Source: Bacteroidales bacterium UBA3289
Lineage (GTDB): Bacteria; Bacteroidota; Bacteroidia; Bacteroidales; UBA932
Assembly (NCBI GenBank): GCA_002361625.1
Contig: DETL01000025.1
Location: forward strand, 1 to 7,564
Direction of reading: 5' to 3'
Length of the DNA: 7,564 bases
Part shown: positions 1 through 6,740 of the stretch, piece by piece
Position numbering within the stretch: position 1 is the stretch's first letter
Layout: each line of letters opens with the position of its first letter
Position numbers and translations under genes: made by a program
Notes under the pieces: generated by a model
Seen by the model: only the letters and a program-made list of their open reading frames with translations
What the model was told of the DNA's origin: nothing
Database searches by the model: none

Positions 1-683
1 AGGCCGCCGTCCAGCCAGCTCTTGCACTGGCCATAGACGTTGGTCTTCCACTCCTTGTGCCGTTCCAGGATCCAGTCGCGGAGCCAGGGCTCGTACTGGT
101 CCAGCGGAAGGTACCAGTGCTTGGTCTTCACCTTCTTCGGCGTGGAGCCGGACAGGGCGGACTTCGGGTCGATGAGCTCTTCGGGGCTCAGCGTGGAGCC
201 GCATTTCTCGCACTGGTCGCCATAGGCGCCGGGATTGCCGCACTTGGGGCAGGTACCTACGATGTAGCGGTCCGCGAGGAAGGTCTTCGCCTCCTCGTCA
301 TAGTACTGTTCCGTCTCCTTGGTGATGAACTTGTCGTCGTCATAGAGCTTGCGGAAGAACTCCGAGGCGTTTTCGTCGTGGACTTTCGAGGTGGTGCGGG
401 AATAGATGTCGAAGTTGATCCCGAGCCCCGTGAAGGCGTCCTTCATCACCTGGTGGTACTTGTCCACGATGTCCTGCGGAGTGACGCCCTGGGCGCGCGC
501 CTTGATGGTGATGGGCACGCCGTGTTCGTCGGAGCCGCAGATGAAGACGACGTCCTCTCCACGCATCCGGAGATAGCGTACATAGATGTCACCGGGAATG
601 TAGGCACCGGCCAGGTGGCCGATATGGACGGGACCGTTGGCGTACGGGAGCGCGCAGGTCACGAGGGTTCTCTTGTGGGTCAT
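1..683 (-). CDS. metG: Methionyl-tRNA synthetase, N-terminal part (3' end outside window)
   Basis: This cytoplasmic class I aminoacyl-tRNA synthetase charges tRNA-Met with methionine using ATP. Only the first 227 codons are present, and the frame runs off the left edge. Seen directly: a Rossmann-fold start with ALPYANGPVHIGH, in which the HIGH signature sits at residues 20-23; the SDEHG motif at about 51-55, whose Asp52 matches the family's catalytic aspartate; and a zinc knuckle with Cys145, Cys148, Cys158 and Cys161 in the connective insertion, the same numbering as in E. coli MetRS. The downstream KMSKS loop and anticodon-binding domain would lie beyond the window. The ATG start shares ATGA with the dnaG stop, so translation is probably coupled to the primase gene. 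No separate promoter is apparent. Nothing suggests it is broken; the truncation is only the window edge. Confidence 0.97.
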   Translation of the reverse strand, partial: MTHKRTLVTCALPYANGPVHIGHLAGAYIPGDIYVRYLRMRGEDVVFICGSDEHGVPITIKARAQGVTPQDIVDKYHQVMKDAFTGLGINFDIYSRTTSKVHDENASEFFRKLYDDDKFITKETEQYYDEEAKTFLADRYIVGTCPKCGNPGAYGDQCEKCGSTLSPEELIDPKSALSGSTPKKVKTKHWYLPLDQYEPWLRDWILERHKEWKTNVYGQCKSWLDGG

Positions 684-2659
684 TTGAGTCTTCCGAGTTT
701 GATGTTGATTTTCTTTTTCAGGGTATTGATGCGCTCCAGGGTCGTGAGGATCTCCCGCTGCCGGTCGGGACCGGCGGTGGCGAGCTCCCGCAGGAGCGAC
801 TGCTGTTCGGAGGCGAGGCGCTTGTCGTGGTAGGCCAGGATCGCCTTGGGGACAAAGTTCGTGAGCCAGGACTCGCGGGTCGTGAGGGCCGCCTGGAACT
901 TCTTGACGGACAGCTCGTATTTGAGGTCCGAAAGCTGGCTCGTGACGAAGCGGATGGTATCGTCCTCCCCATTCAGGAGGGCACGGATGATTTCCTCCTG
1001 CGACTTGCCTTCGTCATAAAGGGTGAAATAGGCGTCGTAGGTCAGGCGGTAAGCGTCGTTCGCGAATTCGATGCTGTCGGCGGCGAAGGCCGCGTCGATG
1101 AATTCGGCGACGGTCTGGGCACCTTCGGGATCATAGAATTCCGAATCCGACTCGAAGACGAGCCGGGTGCAGCCGTCGGTGAGGATGAAACCCAGCAGCT
1201 CCTTCTCCGAAGGGGCCAGGATGGGGTTCTGCGTTTCCAGGACGCGGAGTTCGTTCACCGGCGGGATATAGGTCGATGCGGCCTCCGGCGCAGGCTGGGG
1301 GCCGTATTCCCGGCGGGCGGCCTCGCGCCGCGCCTGGGCCCGTTCCTCGTCCACCGTCTTTTCGCGGGTGCGGCGGATGCGGTCGAAGAGGATGTCGGAC
1401 TCGATGCGGAACTTCTCCGCAACCGTATCGACATAGACGGACCGCTTGACGGCGTCGGGAATGCCGGCGACCGAATCGGCGATGTCGTTGATGAGGTTCG
1501 CCCGCTTGAGGGGGTCGTTCCCGGCCTCTCCCAGCAGGAGGTCCGCCTTGAAGGCGATGAAATCCTGCTCATTCGCGGCGATGAAGGCCTCCACCTCCTC
1601 CAGGGAGTGTTTCCGGGCATAGGAGTCCGGATCGTCCCCGTCGGGGATGAGGACCACCTTCACGTTCATTCCCTCGCGAAGGACCATGTCGATCCCGCGG
1701 AGGGCGGCGTGGATGCCGGCCGAGTCCCCGTCGTACATGATGGTGATATTCTCGGTGAACCGCTTGATGAGCCGGATCTGCTCCACGGTCAGGGAGGTGC
1801 CGCTGGAGGCGACGGTATTGACGATGCCCAGCTGGTGCATGGACAGCACATCCAGGTAGCCTTCCACGAGGTAGCACTTGTCCGCCCGGGAAATGGCGCC
1901 TTTGGCGAAGTAGATCCCATAGAGGGAGCGGGATTTGACATAGATCTCCGACTCCTTGGAATTCACGTACTTGGCGACGGTCTTGTCGGTGAAAAGGGTC
2001 CGTCCGCCGAAAGCGATGACGCGCCCGCTGACCGAATGGATCGGGAACATCACCCGGTCGTAGAAGCGGTCGTGGAGGGAGCCGTCCGTGTCCCACTGGG
2101 CGCAGAGGCCGGTCTCGGTCAGATACTCGTCCTTGTAGCCCGCCGCCTTCGCCGCCTCGGTGAAAGCGTTCTTGGACTTCGGCGCCCACCCCAGGCCATA
2201 CTTGTCGATGGTCTCGTCCTCCAGCCCGCGGGAATGGAAATACTGGACGGCCACCGAACGGCCTTCCTCGGTCTTCAGCTGGTCCTTGTAGAAGTTGAAG
2301 GCGAACTCCGAAACGGCCATGAGGCTCTCGTTCCGCTGACGGGCGGCGATGTCCTCGGCCGTCTCCTCCTTCTCCTTCACTTCGATGTGGTACTTGCGCG
2401 CCAGATACTTGAGCGCCTCCGTGTAGGAGAGCTTCTCGTACTCCATCACGAAGCCCACGGCCGTGCCGGACTTGCCGCAGCCGAAGCATTTGTAGATGCC
2501 CCGGGAGGGCTCTACGTGGAAGGACGGGGTTTTCTCGTTGTGGAAGGGACAGCAGGCCCACAGGCTGCTTCCGCGGCGCTTCAGCGTCACGAAATCGCCT
2601 ACGACGTCCTCGACACGGGCGGTGTCCAGGATGAGCTGTACCGTCTCCTGCGGAATCAT
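680..2659 (-). CDS. dnaG: DNA primase DnaG
   Basis: DnaG makes RNA primers for Okazaki fragments and for initiation at the replication fork, working with the DnaB helicase. The 659-residue length is within the usual range. Domains in order: an N-terminal CHC2 zinc ribbon (Cys37, His40, Cys58, Cys61, with the typical CPFHNEKTPSF stretch); the RNA polymerase-like core with the basic motif SGRVIAFGGRTL at about 211-222; a TOPRIM module with the catalytic Glu266 in VEGYLD and the metal-binding Asp310 and Asp312 in MYDGDSAG, then IPDGDDPDSY near 338-347; a charged Arg/Glu/Ala/Pro linker at about 430-465; and a helical C-terminal region (about 480-650) in the position of the DnaB-binding domain. 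The ATG lies 4 nt after the stop of the upstream membrane protein gene, with AAGGA close by as a modest ribosome binding site. The TGA overlaps the metG ATG. All key residues are present, so it should be functional. Confidence 0.98.
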   Translation of the reverse strand: MIPQETVQLILDTARVEDVVGDFVTLKRRGSSLWACCPFHNEKTPSFHVEPSRGIYKCFGCGKSGTAVGFVMEYEKLSYTEALKYLARKYHIEVKEKEETAEDIAARQRNESLMAVSEFAFNFYKDQLKTEEGRSVAVQYFHSRGLEDETIDKYGLGWAPKSKNAFTEAAKAAGYKDEYLTETGLCAQWDTDGSLHDRFYDRVMFPIHSVSGRVIAFGGRTLFTDKTVAKYVNSKESEIYVKSRSLYGIYFAKGAISRADKCYLVEGYLDVLSMHQLGIVNTVASSGTSLTVEQIRLIKRFTENITIMYDGDSAGIHAALRGIDMVLREGMNVKVVLIPDGDDPDSYARKHSLEEVEAFIAANEQDFIAFKADLLLGEAGNDPLKRANLINDIADSVAGIPDAVKRSVYVDTVAEKFRIESDILFDRIRRTREKTVDEERAQARREAARREYGPQPAPEAASTYIPPVNELRVLETQNPILAPSEKELLGFILTDGCTRLVFESDSEFYDPEGAQTVAEFIDAAFAADSIEFANDAYRLTYDAYFTLYDEGKSQEEIIRALLNGEDDTIRFVTSQLSDLKYELSVKKFQAALTTRESWLTNFVPKAILAYHDKRLASEQQSLLRELATAGPDRQREILTTLERINTLKKKINIKLGRLK

Positions 2660-2663
2660 GGAC

Positions 2664-2969
2664 CTATTCCTTTTCGAACTCCACTTCCTTGGCCCCGGAG
2701 AGGTCCGTCACCTGGATCTTGCCGTCGTCGATGATGGGGGCGTCCGCGTCACGGGAGGCCTCCTTCGGGCGCTCCACGGTGTCGCGCCGAGGCTCTTTCG
2801 CGCCCAGCCAGGCTTTCCCCCGGTACCACAGGTCCCGGCCATACCAGATGATGGCCAGCGCACCGAGGATCTTCCCGAGGAACGGGGTCCGGATGATGAG
2901 GAAACAGCCCAGCAGGACGAACAGCGCGTCCTTCGCCAAAGTAATGAGAGTATGGTTCGATTGCGTCAT
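2664..2969 (-). CDS. Small two-segment membrane protein of unknown function, first gene of the dnaG operon
   Basis: I do not recognise this 101-residue protein with confidence. Residues about 15-26 (ALFVLLGCFLII) and 30-43 (FLGKILGALAIIWY) are hydrophobic and separated by a short RTP turn, which suggests a membrane hairpin or one long broken segment. A basic stretch follows (GRDLWYRGKAW), then a hydrophilic and finally acidic tail (about 60-101) ending EVEFEKE. It vaguely recalls small Bacteroidota membrane proteins such as DUF4834, but I cannot confirm that. A GTG at 3017 would add 16 residues, but that start lies upstream of the -7 box at 3002-2995 and so would not be on the transcript. The ATG at 2969 gives a sensible leader of about 20 nt. 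The stop is 4 nt from dnaG, so it should be cotranscribed and possibly translationally coupled with primase. Confidence 0.72.
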   Translation of the reverse strand: MTQSNHTLITLAKDALFVLLGCFLIIRTPFLGKILGALAIIWYGRDLWYRGKAWLGAKEPRRDTVERPKEASRDADAPIIDDGKIQVTDLSGAKEVEFEKE

Positions 2970-2994
2970 CTTCGCCTGAATTTCGTATAGTCTG

Positions 2995-3002
2995 CAAATA
3001 TA
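2995..3002 (-). promoter_or_regulatory. Bacteroidota-type -7 box (TATATTTG) for the dnaG-metG operon
   Basis: On the minus strand TATATTTG, followed by CA, fits the TAnnTTTG element recognised by the primary sigma factor of Bacteroidota. It lies 25 nt upstream of the ATG at 2969, which predicts a very short leader. A weak TTTCG at about 3025-3021 stands at the expected -33 distance and overlaps the foot of the upstream terminator stem. The motif match is direct; promoter activity is inferred. Confidence 0.65.
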
Positions 3003-3022
3003 AGAAATCTTCCCCACATGCG

Positions 3023-3055
3023 AAAGCCCGGCGCTCGGAGGGAGCGTCGGGCTTC
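3023..3055 (-). terminator. GC-rich hairpin, probable terminator of the FKBP-DUF3127 operon
   Basis: The arms AAGCCCG-x-CGCTC and GAGCG-x-CGGGCTT pair with one mismatch (13 positions, loop of about 5 nt). In the minus-strand transcript the stem lies just after the DUF3127 stop codon and ends in only three U residues before CGCATG. The stem is strong but the U-tract is short, so termination may be incomplete, allowing some read-through into the small membrane protein-dnaG-metG operon whose promoter begins 20-30 nt downstream. Confidence 0.65.
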
Positions 3056-3076
3056 ATGATCGCTGTCGGGAACGGC

Positions 3077-3478
3077 TTAGAAGGGGAGGTCTTCCCCGCC
3101 GTCCTCGGCGGGCATGTCCTCGAGGGTGGGAGCCGGAGCTACAGGAGCCGCGTAAGCTTCAGGAGCTACGGAAGCGGCGGGAGCAACGGGCTGGGCGGCG
3201 CCGGCGGGAGCGATCTTCCAGATCTGGAGGTCGTTGTACCAGCGGCCGTTGTATTCGCGGCTCTTGAGGTTGAAGGAGACCTTCACCTTGTCACCGACCT
3301 GGTATTTGGCCAGGTCCTGGACCTTGTCCACGCCCCAGGCAGTAAAGCATGCCTTGGAAGTGAAGTTGCCGTCGGGGAATTCCAGGATGAACTCCTGCTT
3401 GGACCAGGGGCCGCGGGCGGAGTTTCCGGACTGGACCGGCAGCTTCTGCGAGAGGGTTCCTTCGATTTCGAGTGCCAT
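3077..3478 (-). CDS. DUF3127 family protein with SSB-like C-terminal tail
   Basis: A 133-residue protein whose first 90 residues match the DUF3127 pattern of Bacteroidota: an opening EIEGTLSQKLPVQSG, then WSKQEFILE (about 25-33), ACFTAWG (about 43-49), YQVGDKVKVSFNLKSREYNGRWY (about 59-81) and the closing LQIWKI. The alternating strand pattern and the phrase VGDKVKVSFNLKSREYNGRWY are what one expects of a small OB-fold, as in single-stranded DNA-binding proteins. Residues about 91-118 form a low-complexity Ala/Pro/Val linker, and the end is acidic (LEDMPAEDGGEDLPF), closely resembling the SSB tip DDDIPF that docks partner proteins. Binding of single-stranded DNA or RNA is therefore inferred, not shown. 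The ATG lies 3 nt after the FKBP gene stop, so the two are cotranscribed. It could be an accessory SSB or another nucleic-acid-binding protein; the family has no established role that I can name. Confidence 0.88.
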   Translation of the reverse strand: MALEIEGTLSQKLPVQSGNSARGPWSKQEFILEFPDGNFTSKACFTAWGVDKVQDLAKYQVGDKVKVSFNLKSREYNGRWYNDLQIWKIAPAGAAQPVAPAASVAPEAYAAPVAPAPTLEDMPAEDGGEDLPF

Positions 3479-3481
3479 GGC

Positions 3482-4240
3482 TTATTTCTTCTTGGCGGGT
3501 TCCTCGGCCGGGGCCACGAAAGTGCCCACCTTGTTCAGGTCCACGTCGAAGACGAGGGTGCTGTTCGGAGCGATGCCGCGGGTGCCGTATTCGCCGTAAC
3601 CGAGGTCACCGGGGATGACGAGCTTGATCTTGCCGCCTTCGCCGACGAGCTTCATGCCCTCGCCCCAACCCTTGATGACGCGGTTGAGGGTGAAGTTGAT
3701 GTTGTCATTCTGATCGAAAACGGTACCGTCGATGAGGGCGCCCTTGTAGTTCACCCACACGGTATCCTGGTCGGAAACTGCCTTCTTGTCGGAACCGGGT
3801 TCGATGATCTTGTAAGCGAGGCCGCTCTCGGTCTGGACAGCGCCTTCTTCCTTGAGGAACTCGGCGATGAAGCTCTCGCCCTTCTCCTTGTTCAGGGCGC
3901 CGGTGTAAGCGCGGCGCTTCTGGACGAAGCCGTCGAGGACGGTGTTCATCTCATTGGGATCGATCTTGAACTGCTTGCCGAAGGTGGAGTCCTGCGGGGT
4001 GCCCTTGGACTTCAGGAAGTCCTTGATACCCTTGATCATCTGGTCATAGTTGAGCTCACCGAAGTCATTGCCCTTGATCCAGGAACCGAAGTTCACGCCC
4101 ACGAGATAGGAGGTGGAGTCGATCTGGGTCTTGCTCGGAAGGAGGTCACGGACCTCTTTGCTTCCTTCAGCGGCGGGGGTGCCGCAGGCCACCATCAGCA
4201 CGGCGGCCGATGCGATGGCGAAAATCTTGGAAATCTTCAT
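3482..4240 (-). CDS. FKBP-type peptidyl-prolyl cis-trans isomerase, probable lipoprotein
   Basis: This enzyme catalyses cis-trans isomerisation of X-Pro bonds and probably assists folding of secreted or envelope proteins. The N-terminus is a lipoprotein signal: basic MKISK, a hydrophobic core IFAIASAAVLMVA, then Cys19 as the likely lipidated residue. Residues about 35-130 are a helical segment like the FKBP_N dimerisation domain. The catalytic FKBP domain occupies about 140-238 with the expected pocket residues: Tyr165 in VNYKG, Phe176-Asp177 in GTVFDQ, Phe183, Val188-Ile189 and Trp192 in RVIKGWGEGM, Tyr215 in LGYGEYG, Ile223 and Phe231 in LVFDVDL. The tail is short and lysine-rich. The layout resembles FkpA/Mip proteins, but anchored through a lipid. 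It is first in an operon with the DUF3127 gene and has a good TAACTTTG promoter. Location in the periplasm-facing outer or inner membrane leaflet is inferred. Confidence 0.95.
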   Translation of the reverse strand: MKISKIFAIASAAVLMVACGTPAAEGSKEVRDLLPSKTQIDSTSYLVGVNFGSWIKGNDFGELNYDQMIKGIKDFLKSKGTPQDSTFGKQFKIDPNEMNTVLDGFVQKRRAYTGALNKEKGESFIAEFLKEEGAVQTESGLAYKIIEPGSDKKAVSDQDTVWVNYKGALIDGTVFDQNDNINFTLNRVIKGWGEGMKLVGEGGKIKLVIPGDLGYGEYGTRGIAPNSTLVFDVDLNKVGTFVAPAEEPAKKK

Positions 4241-4275
4241 TTTTTATGACATTTAAATGTTGTCTGTAGCACAAC

Positions 4276-4290
4276 GGCCCGTGCAGGGCC
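4276..4290 (-). promoter_or_regulatory. Short GC hairpin in the FKBP 5' leader
   Basis: GGCCC-TGCAC-GGGCC forms a perfect 5-bp stem with a 5-nt loop. It would sit within a few nucleotides of the predicted mRNA 5' end, given the -7 box at 4307-4300. A 5'-terminal stem of this kind could protect the message from decay. There is no long leader or conserved aptamer, so I do not call a riboswitch. Confidence 0.4.
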
Positions 4291-4299
4291 GATTTGGTG

Positions 4300-4307
4300 C
4301 AAAGTTA
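4300..4307 (-). promoter_or_regulatory. Bacteroidota-type -7 box (TAACTTTG) for the FKBP-DUF3127 operon
   Basis: On the minus strand TAACTTTG, followed by CA, matches TAnnTTTG exactly. It lies about 60 nt upstream of the FKBP ATG, predicting a leader of roughly 50 nt. The upstream DNA is A/T-rich with A-tracts, but I see no clear TTTG at -33. It shares the TTTGCA extension with the dnaG operon promoter. Confidence 0.75.
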
Positions 4308-4339
4308 CTCATTTTTTCCGATTTTGTCTCATTATTTTT

Positions 4340-4365
4340 AATAAGTGAATGCTTTTGTACTTATT
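4340..4365. repeat. Inverted repeat AATAAGT / ACTTATT between recQ and the FKBP gene
   Basis: Perfect 7-bp arms at 4340-4346 and 4359-4365 flank a 12-nt spacer. It lies about 33 nt upstream of the FKBP -7 box and about 70-95 nt upstream of the tentative recQ -7 box, so it could be an operator acting on either gene. The DNA is AT-rich, so a chance match is possible. Confidence 0.25.
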
Positions 4366-4433
4366 CTCCTTCATTTCCCGCATTTTTTCAAGGGTAAGAT
4401 GGAATATTTTTAGATTTTCCTCCATTTTTTTTC

Positions 4434-4441
4434 TATATTAG
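4434..4441 (+). promoter_or_regulatory. Possible -7 box for recQ (TATATTAG)
   Basis: TATATTAG differs from TAnnTTTG at one position and lies 20 nt upstream of the recQ ATG, a spacing like that of the dnaG operon promoter. No better candidate was found on the plus strand in the intergenic region. A convincing -33 element is missing. Confidence 0.4.
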
Positions 4442-4461
4442 TCCATCTAACGAACCGAACT

Positions 4462-6657
4462 ATGGCCTTCGACCCCTCCATCCTTCAGTCCAAGCTGAAA
4501 CAGTTCTTCGGCTTCGACTCTTTCAAGGGCGACCAGGAACGGATCATCCGTCACCTTGTCGAAGGAGGGAATGCGTTCGTCCTGATGCCCACGGGCGGCG
4601 GCAAATCCCTGTGCTACCAGCTCCCCGCCCTCGTGATGGAAGGAACGGCCATCGTGATATCCCCGCTCATCGCCCTGATGAAGAACCAGGTGGACGCCAT
4701 CCGGGGGTTCGTGGAAAAGGACGACGGGATCGCCCATTTCCTCAATTCCTCCCTGAGCCGCACCCAGCTGGCCGAGGTGCAGGCGGACCTCCTGAACGGC
4801 ATCACGAAACTGCTGTACGTCGCGCCGGAATCCCTGACCAAGGAAGAGAACATCGACCTGCTGAAAAAGATCCACATCTCCTTCTACGCCGTGGACGAGG
4901 CGCACTGCATCTCCGAATGGGGACACGACTTCCGGCCGGAATACCGGAAGATCCGCTCCATCATCGAAGAGATCCAGCCGGCCCCGGTCATCGCCCTGAC
5001 CGCCACCGCGACGCCCAAGGTCCAGAGCGACATTCTCAAGAATCTCCGCATCACGGACGCCACCGTCTTCAAATCTTCCTTCAACCGCCCGAACCTGTAC
5101 TACGAGATCCGTGACAAGGTGGAGCCGGAGAAGGACATCATCCGGTTCATCCGGCAGAACCCCGGCAAGTCCGGCATCATCTACTGCCTGAGCCGGAAGA
5201 AGGTGGAGGAACTGGCGCAGCTGCTCACCATCAACGGCATCGAGGCCCTCCCCTACCATGCCGGCCTGGATGCGAAGACGCGGGCGGAGAACCAGGACCG
5301 TTTCCTGATGGAGGACGTGCGGGTGATCGTCGCCACGATCGCTTTCGGCATGGGCATCGACAAGCCGGATGTGCGGTTCGTCATCCACTACGACATTCCC
5401 AAGAGCATCGAAGGATATTATCAGGAGACCGGCCGGGCCGGGCGGGACGGACAGGAAGGCCAGTGCATCACCTATTACAGCTACAAGGACATCCAGAAAC
5501 TGGAGAAGTTCATGCAGGGGAAACCGGTGTCCGAACAGGAAATCGGCAAGCAGCTCCTGGGAGAGACGGTCGCCTACGCGGAGTCCAGCCAGTGCCGTAG
5601 GAAACTGCTGCTGAACTACTTCGGCGAAGACTATCCCGAGGACAACTGCGGATGCTGCGACAACTGCCTCCATCCCAAGGCGCGGTTCAACGGACAGGAG
5701 GAGATGTGCCTCGTGATCGAGCTCATCGACACCCTCCGGGAGCATTTCAAGCTCGAGCATCTCGCCAGCATCCTGGCCGGGGTGCCGACCGCCATGATCA
5801 AGTCCTACCACCACGACCGGCTGGAATTCTTCGGCGCCGGGAAGGACCATGACGTCCGGTTCTGGTCGGCCGTCATCCACCAGGGGCTCATCCTGCACTT
5901 CCTGGACAAAGACATTGACAATTACGGACTTATCCGCACGACGGACGAAGGCCTGGAATTCTATCTGCACCCCCATGAGCTGCTGCTGGTGGAAGACCGC
6001 ACCTTCACCGGCGAAGGCGACGACGAGGACGACGATCCGGCGGCCGTCCGGGGCGGCGGAGGAGGTGACCAGACGCTCCTGTCCATGCTCAAGGATCTCC
6101 GGAAGGACGAAGCGCGCCGGCGCGGCCTCCAGCCCTGGATCATCTTCACGGACCCCTCCCTGGAGGACATGTCCATCCTGTATCCGCTTACCTACGAGGA
6201 ACTCAGGGGTTGCCAGGGCGTAGGCGAAGGGAAGGCCCGCAAGTACGGGAAACCGTTCCTCGAACTCATCGCCCGCTACGTGGACGAGAACGACATCCTC
6301 CGTCCGGACGACTTCGTGGTGAAATCCGTCGCCCCCCGTTCCGGGAACAAGGTCTATATCATCCAGAGCATCGACCGCAAGATGGCCCTCGAGGACATCG
6401 CCGCGGCAAAGGGGCTGGACATGGACGACCTCCTCACGGAGATCGAGGCCATCGTCTCCACCGGCACCCGCCTGGACCTGGACTACTACATCCGGGAACA
6501 CCTGGACGAGGACGTCGTGGACGAGATCTACGACTGGTTCAAGGAGGACGCCACCTCCGACTCCCTCCCCGAAGCCCTCTCCGCCCTGCACGACGACTAC
6601 GAGGACCTGGAAATCCGCCTCGTCCGCATCAAGTTCCTCTGCGAGGTGGCGAATTAG
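4462..6657 (+). CDS. recQ: ATP-dependent DNA helicase RecQ with C-terminal extension
   Basis: This 3'-5' superfamily 2 helicase acts in recombination and fork repair, usually with SSB and RecJ. Seen directly: Walker A MPTGGGKS (about 42-49); SPLIALMKNQ (about 67-76); the DEAH box at 145-148 followed by the aromatic-rich CISEWGHDFRPEY; SFNRPNLYYE (about 206-215); GFGMG-like IAFGMGIDKPDVR (about 293-305); and QETGRAGRDG (321-330). A zinc site follows with Cys378, Cys396, Cys399 and Cys402, then a winged helix (about 410-510), an acidic and glycine-rich linker (about 511-536), an HRDC domain (about 537-610) and a tail to 731 that resembles the HTH_40 region of long RecQ proteins. E. coli RecQ is about 120 residues shorter and lacks this tail. 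The ATG at 4462 follows an AT-rich promoter region without a clear ribosome binding site, normal for the phylum. It is divergent from the FKBP operon and monocistronic, ending before a strong hairpin. Confidence 0.97.
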   Translation: MAFDPSILQSKLKQFFGFDSFKGDQERIIRHLVEGGNAFVLMPTGGGKSLCYQLPALVMEGTAIVISPLIALMKNQVDAIRGFVEKDDGIAHFLNSSLSRTQLAEVQADLLNGITKLLYVAPESLTKEENIDLLKKIHISFYAVDEAHCISEWGHDFRPEYRKIRSIIEEIQPAPVIALTATATPKVQSDILKNLRITDATVFKSSFNRPNLYYEIRDKVEPEKDIIRFIRQNPGKSGIIYCLSRKKVEELAQLLTINGIEALPYHAGLDAKTRAENQDRFLMEDVRVIVATIAFGMGIDKPDVRFVIHYDIPKSIEGYYQETGRAGRDGQEGQCITYYSYKDIQKLEKFMQGKPVSEQEIGKQLLGETVAYAESSQCRRKLLLNYFGEDYPEDNCGCCDNCLHPKARFNGQEEMCLVIELIDTLREHFKLEHLASILAGVPTAMIKSYHHDRLEFFGAGKDHDVRFWSAVIHQGLILHFLDKDIDNYGLIRTTDEGLEFYLHPHELLLVEDRTFTGEGDDEDDDPAAVRGGGGGDQTLLSMLKDLRKDEARRRGLQPWIIFTDPSLEDMSILYPLTYEELRGCQGVGEGKARKYGKPFLELIARYVDENDILRPDDFVVKSVAPRSGNKVYIIQSIDRKMALEDIAAAKGLDMDDLLTEIEAIVSTGTRLDLDYYIREHLDEDVVDEIYDWFKEDATSDSLPEALSALHDDYEDLEIRLVRIKFLCEVAN

Positions 6658-6740
6658 GGCGGAGGATTTAGCCGGTTGCGAAGGGGTTGCGGGAGACTCC
6701 TTTAGAACCGCCTGACATTCAATGCAAGACAAAACAAACA

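Noticed and set aside
827..2734. A 635-codon open frame on the plus strand, antisense to dnaG
   Set aside because: Same effect of codon bias; no domain, and dnaG has every expected motif in the other strand.
2970..3017. GTG start at 3017 for the small membrane protein
   Set aside because: It would lie upstream of and across the TATATTTG promoter box; the ATG at 2969 is downstream of the expected transcript start.
3056..4249. A 397-codon open frame on the plus strand across the FKBP and DUF3127 genes
   Set aside because: It spans two real genes and their junction, with repetitive Gly/Val/Leu/Glu content and no family signature.
4241..4300. Riboswitch or attenuator in the FKBP leader
   Set aside because: The leader is only about 50 nt with one 5-bp hairpin and no leader peptide or conserved aptamer features.
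6658..6740. Direct repeat GGTTGCG (6674-6680 and 6685-6691) and the short palindrome GGAGACTCC after recQ
   Set aside because: Only two short copies, no wider structure; not enough for a repeat family, CRISPR or attachment site.
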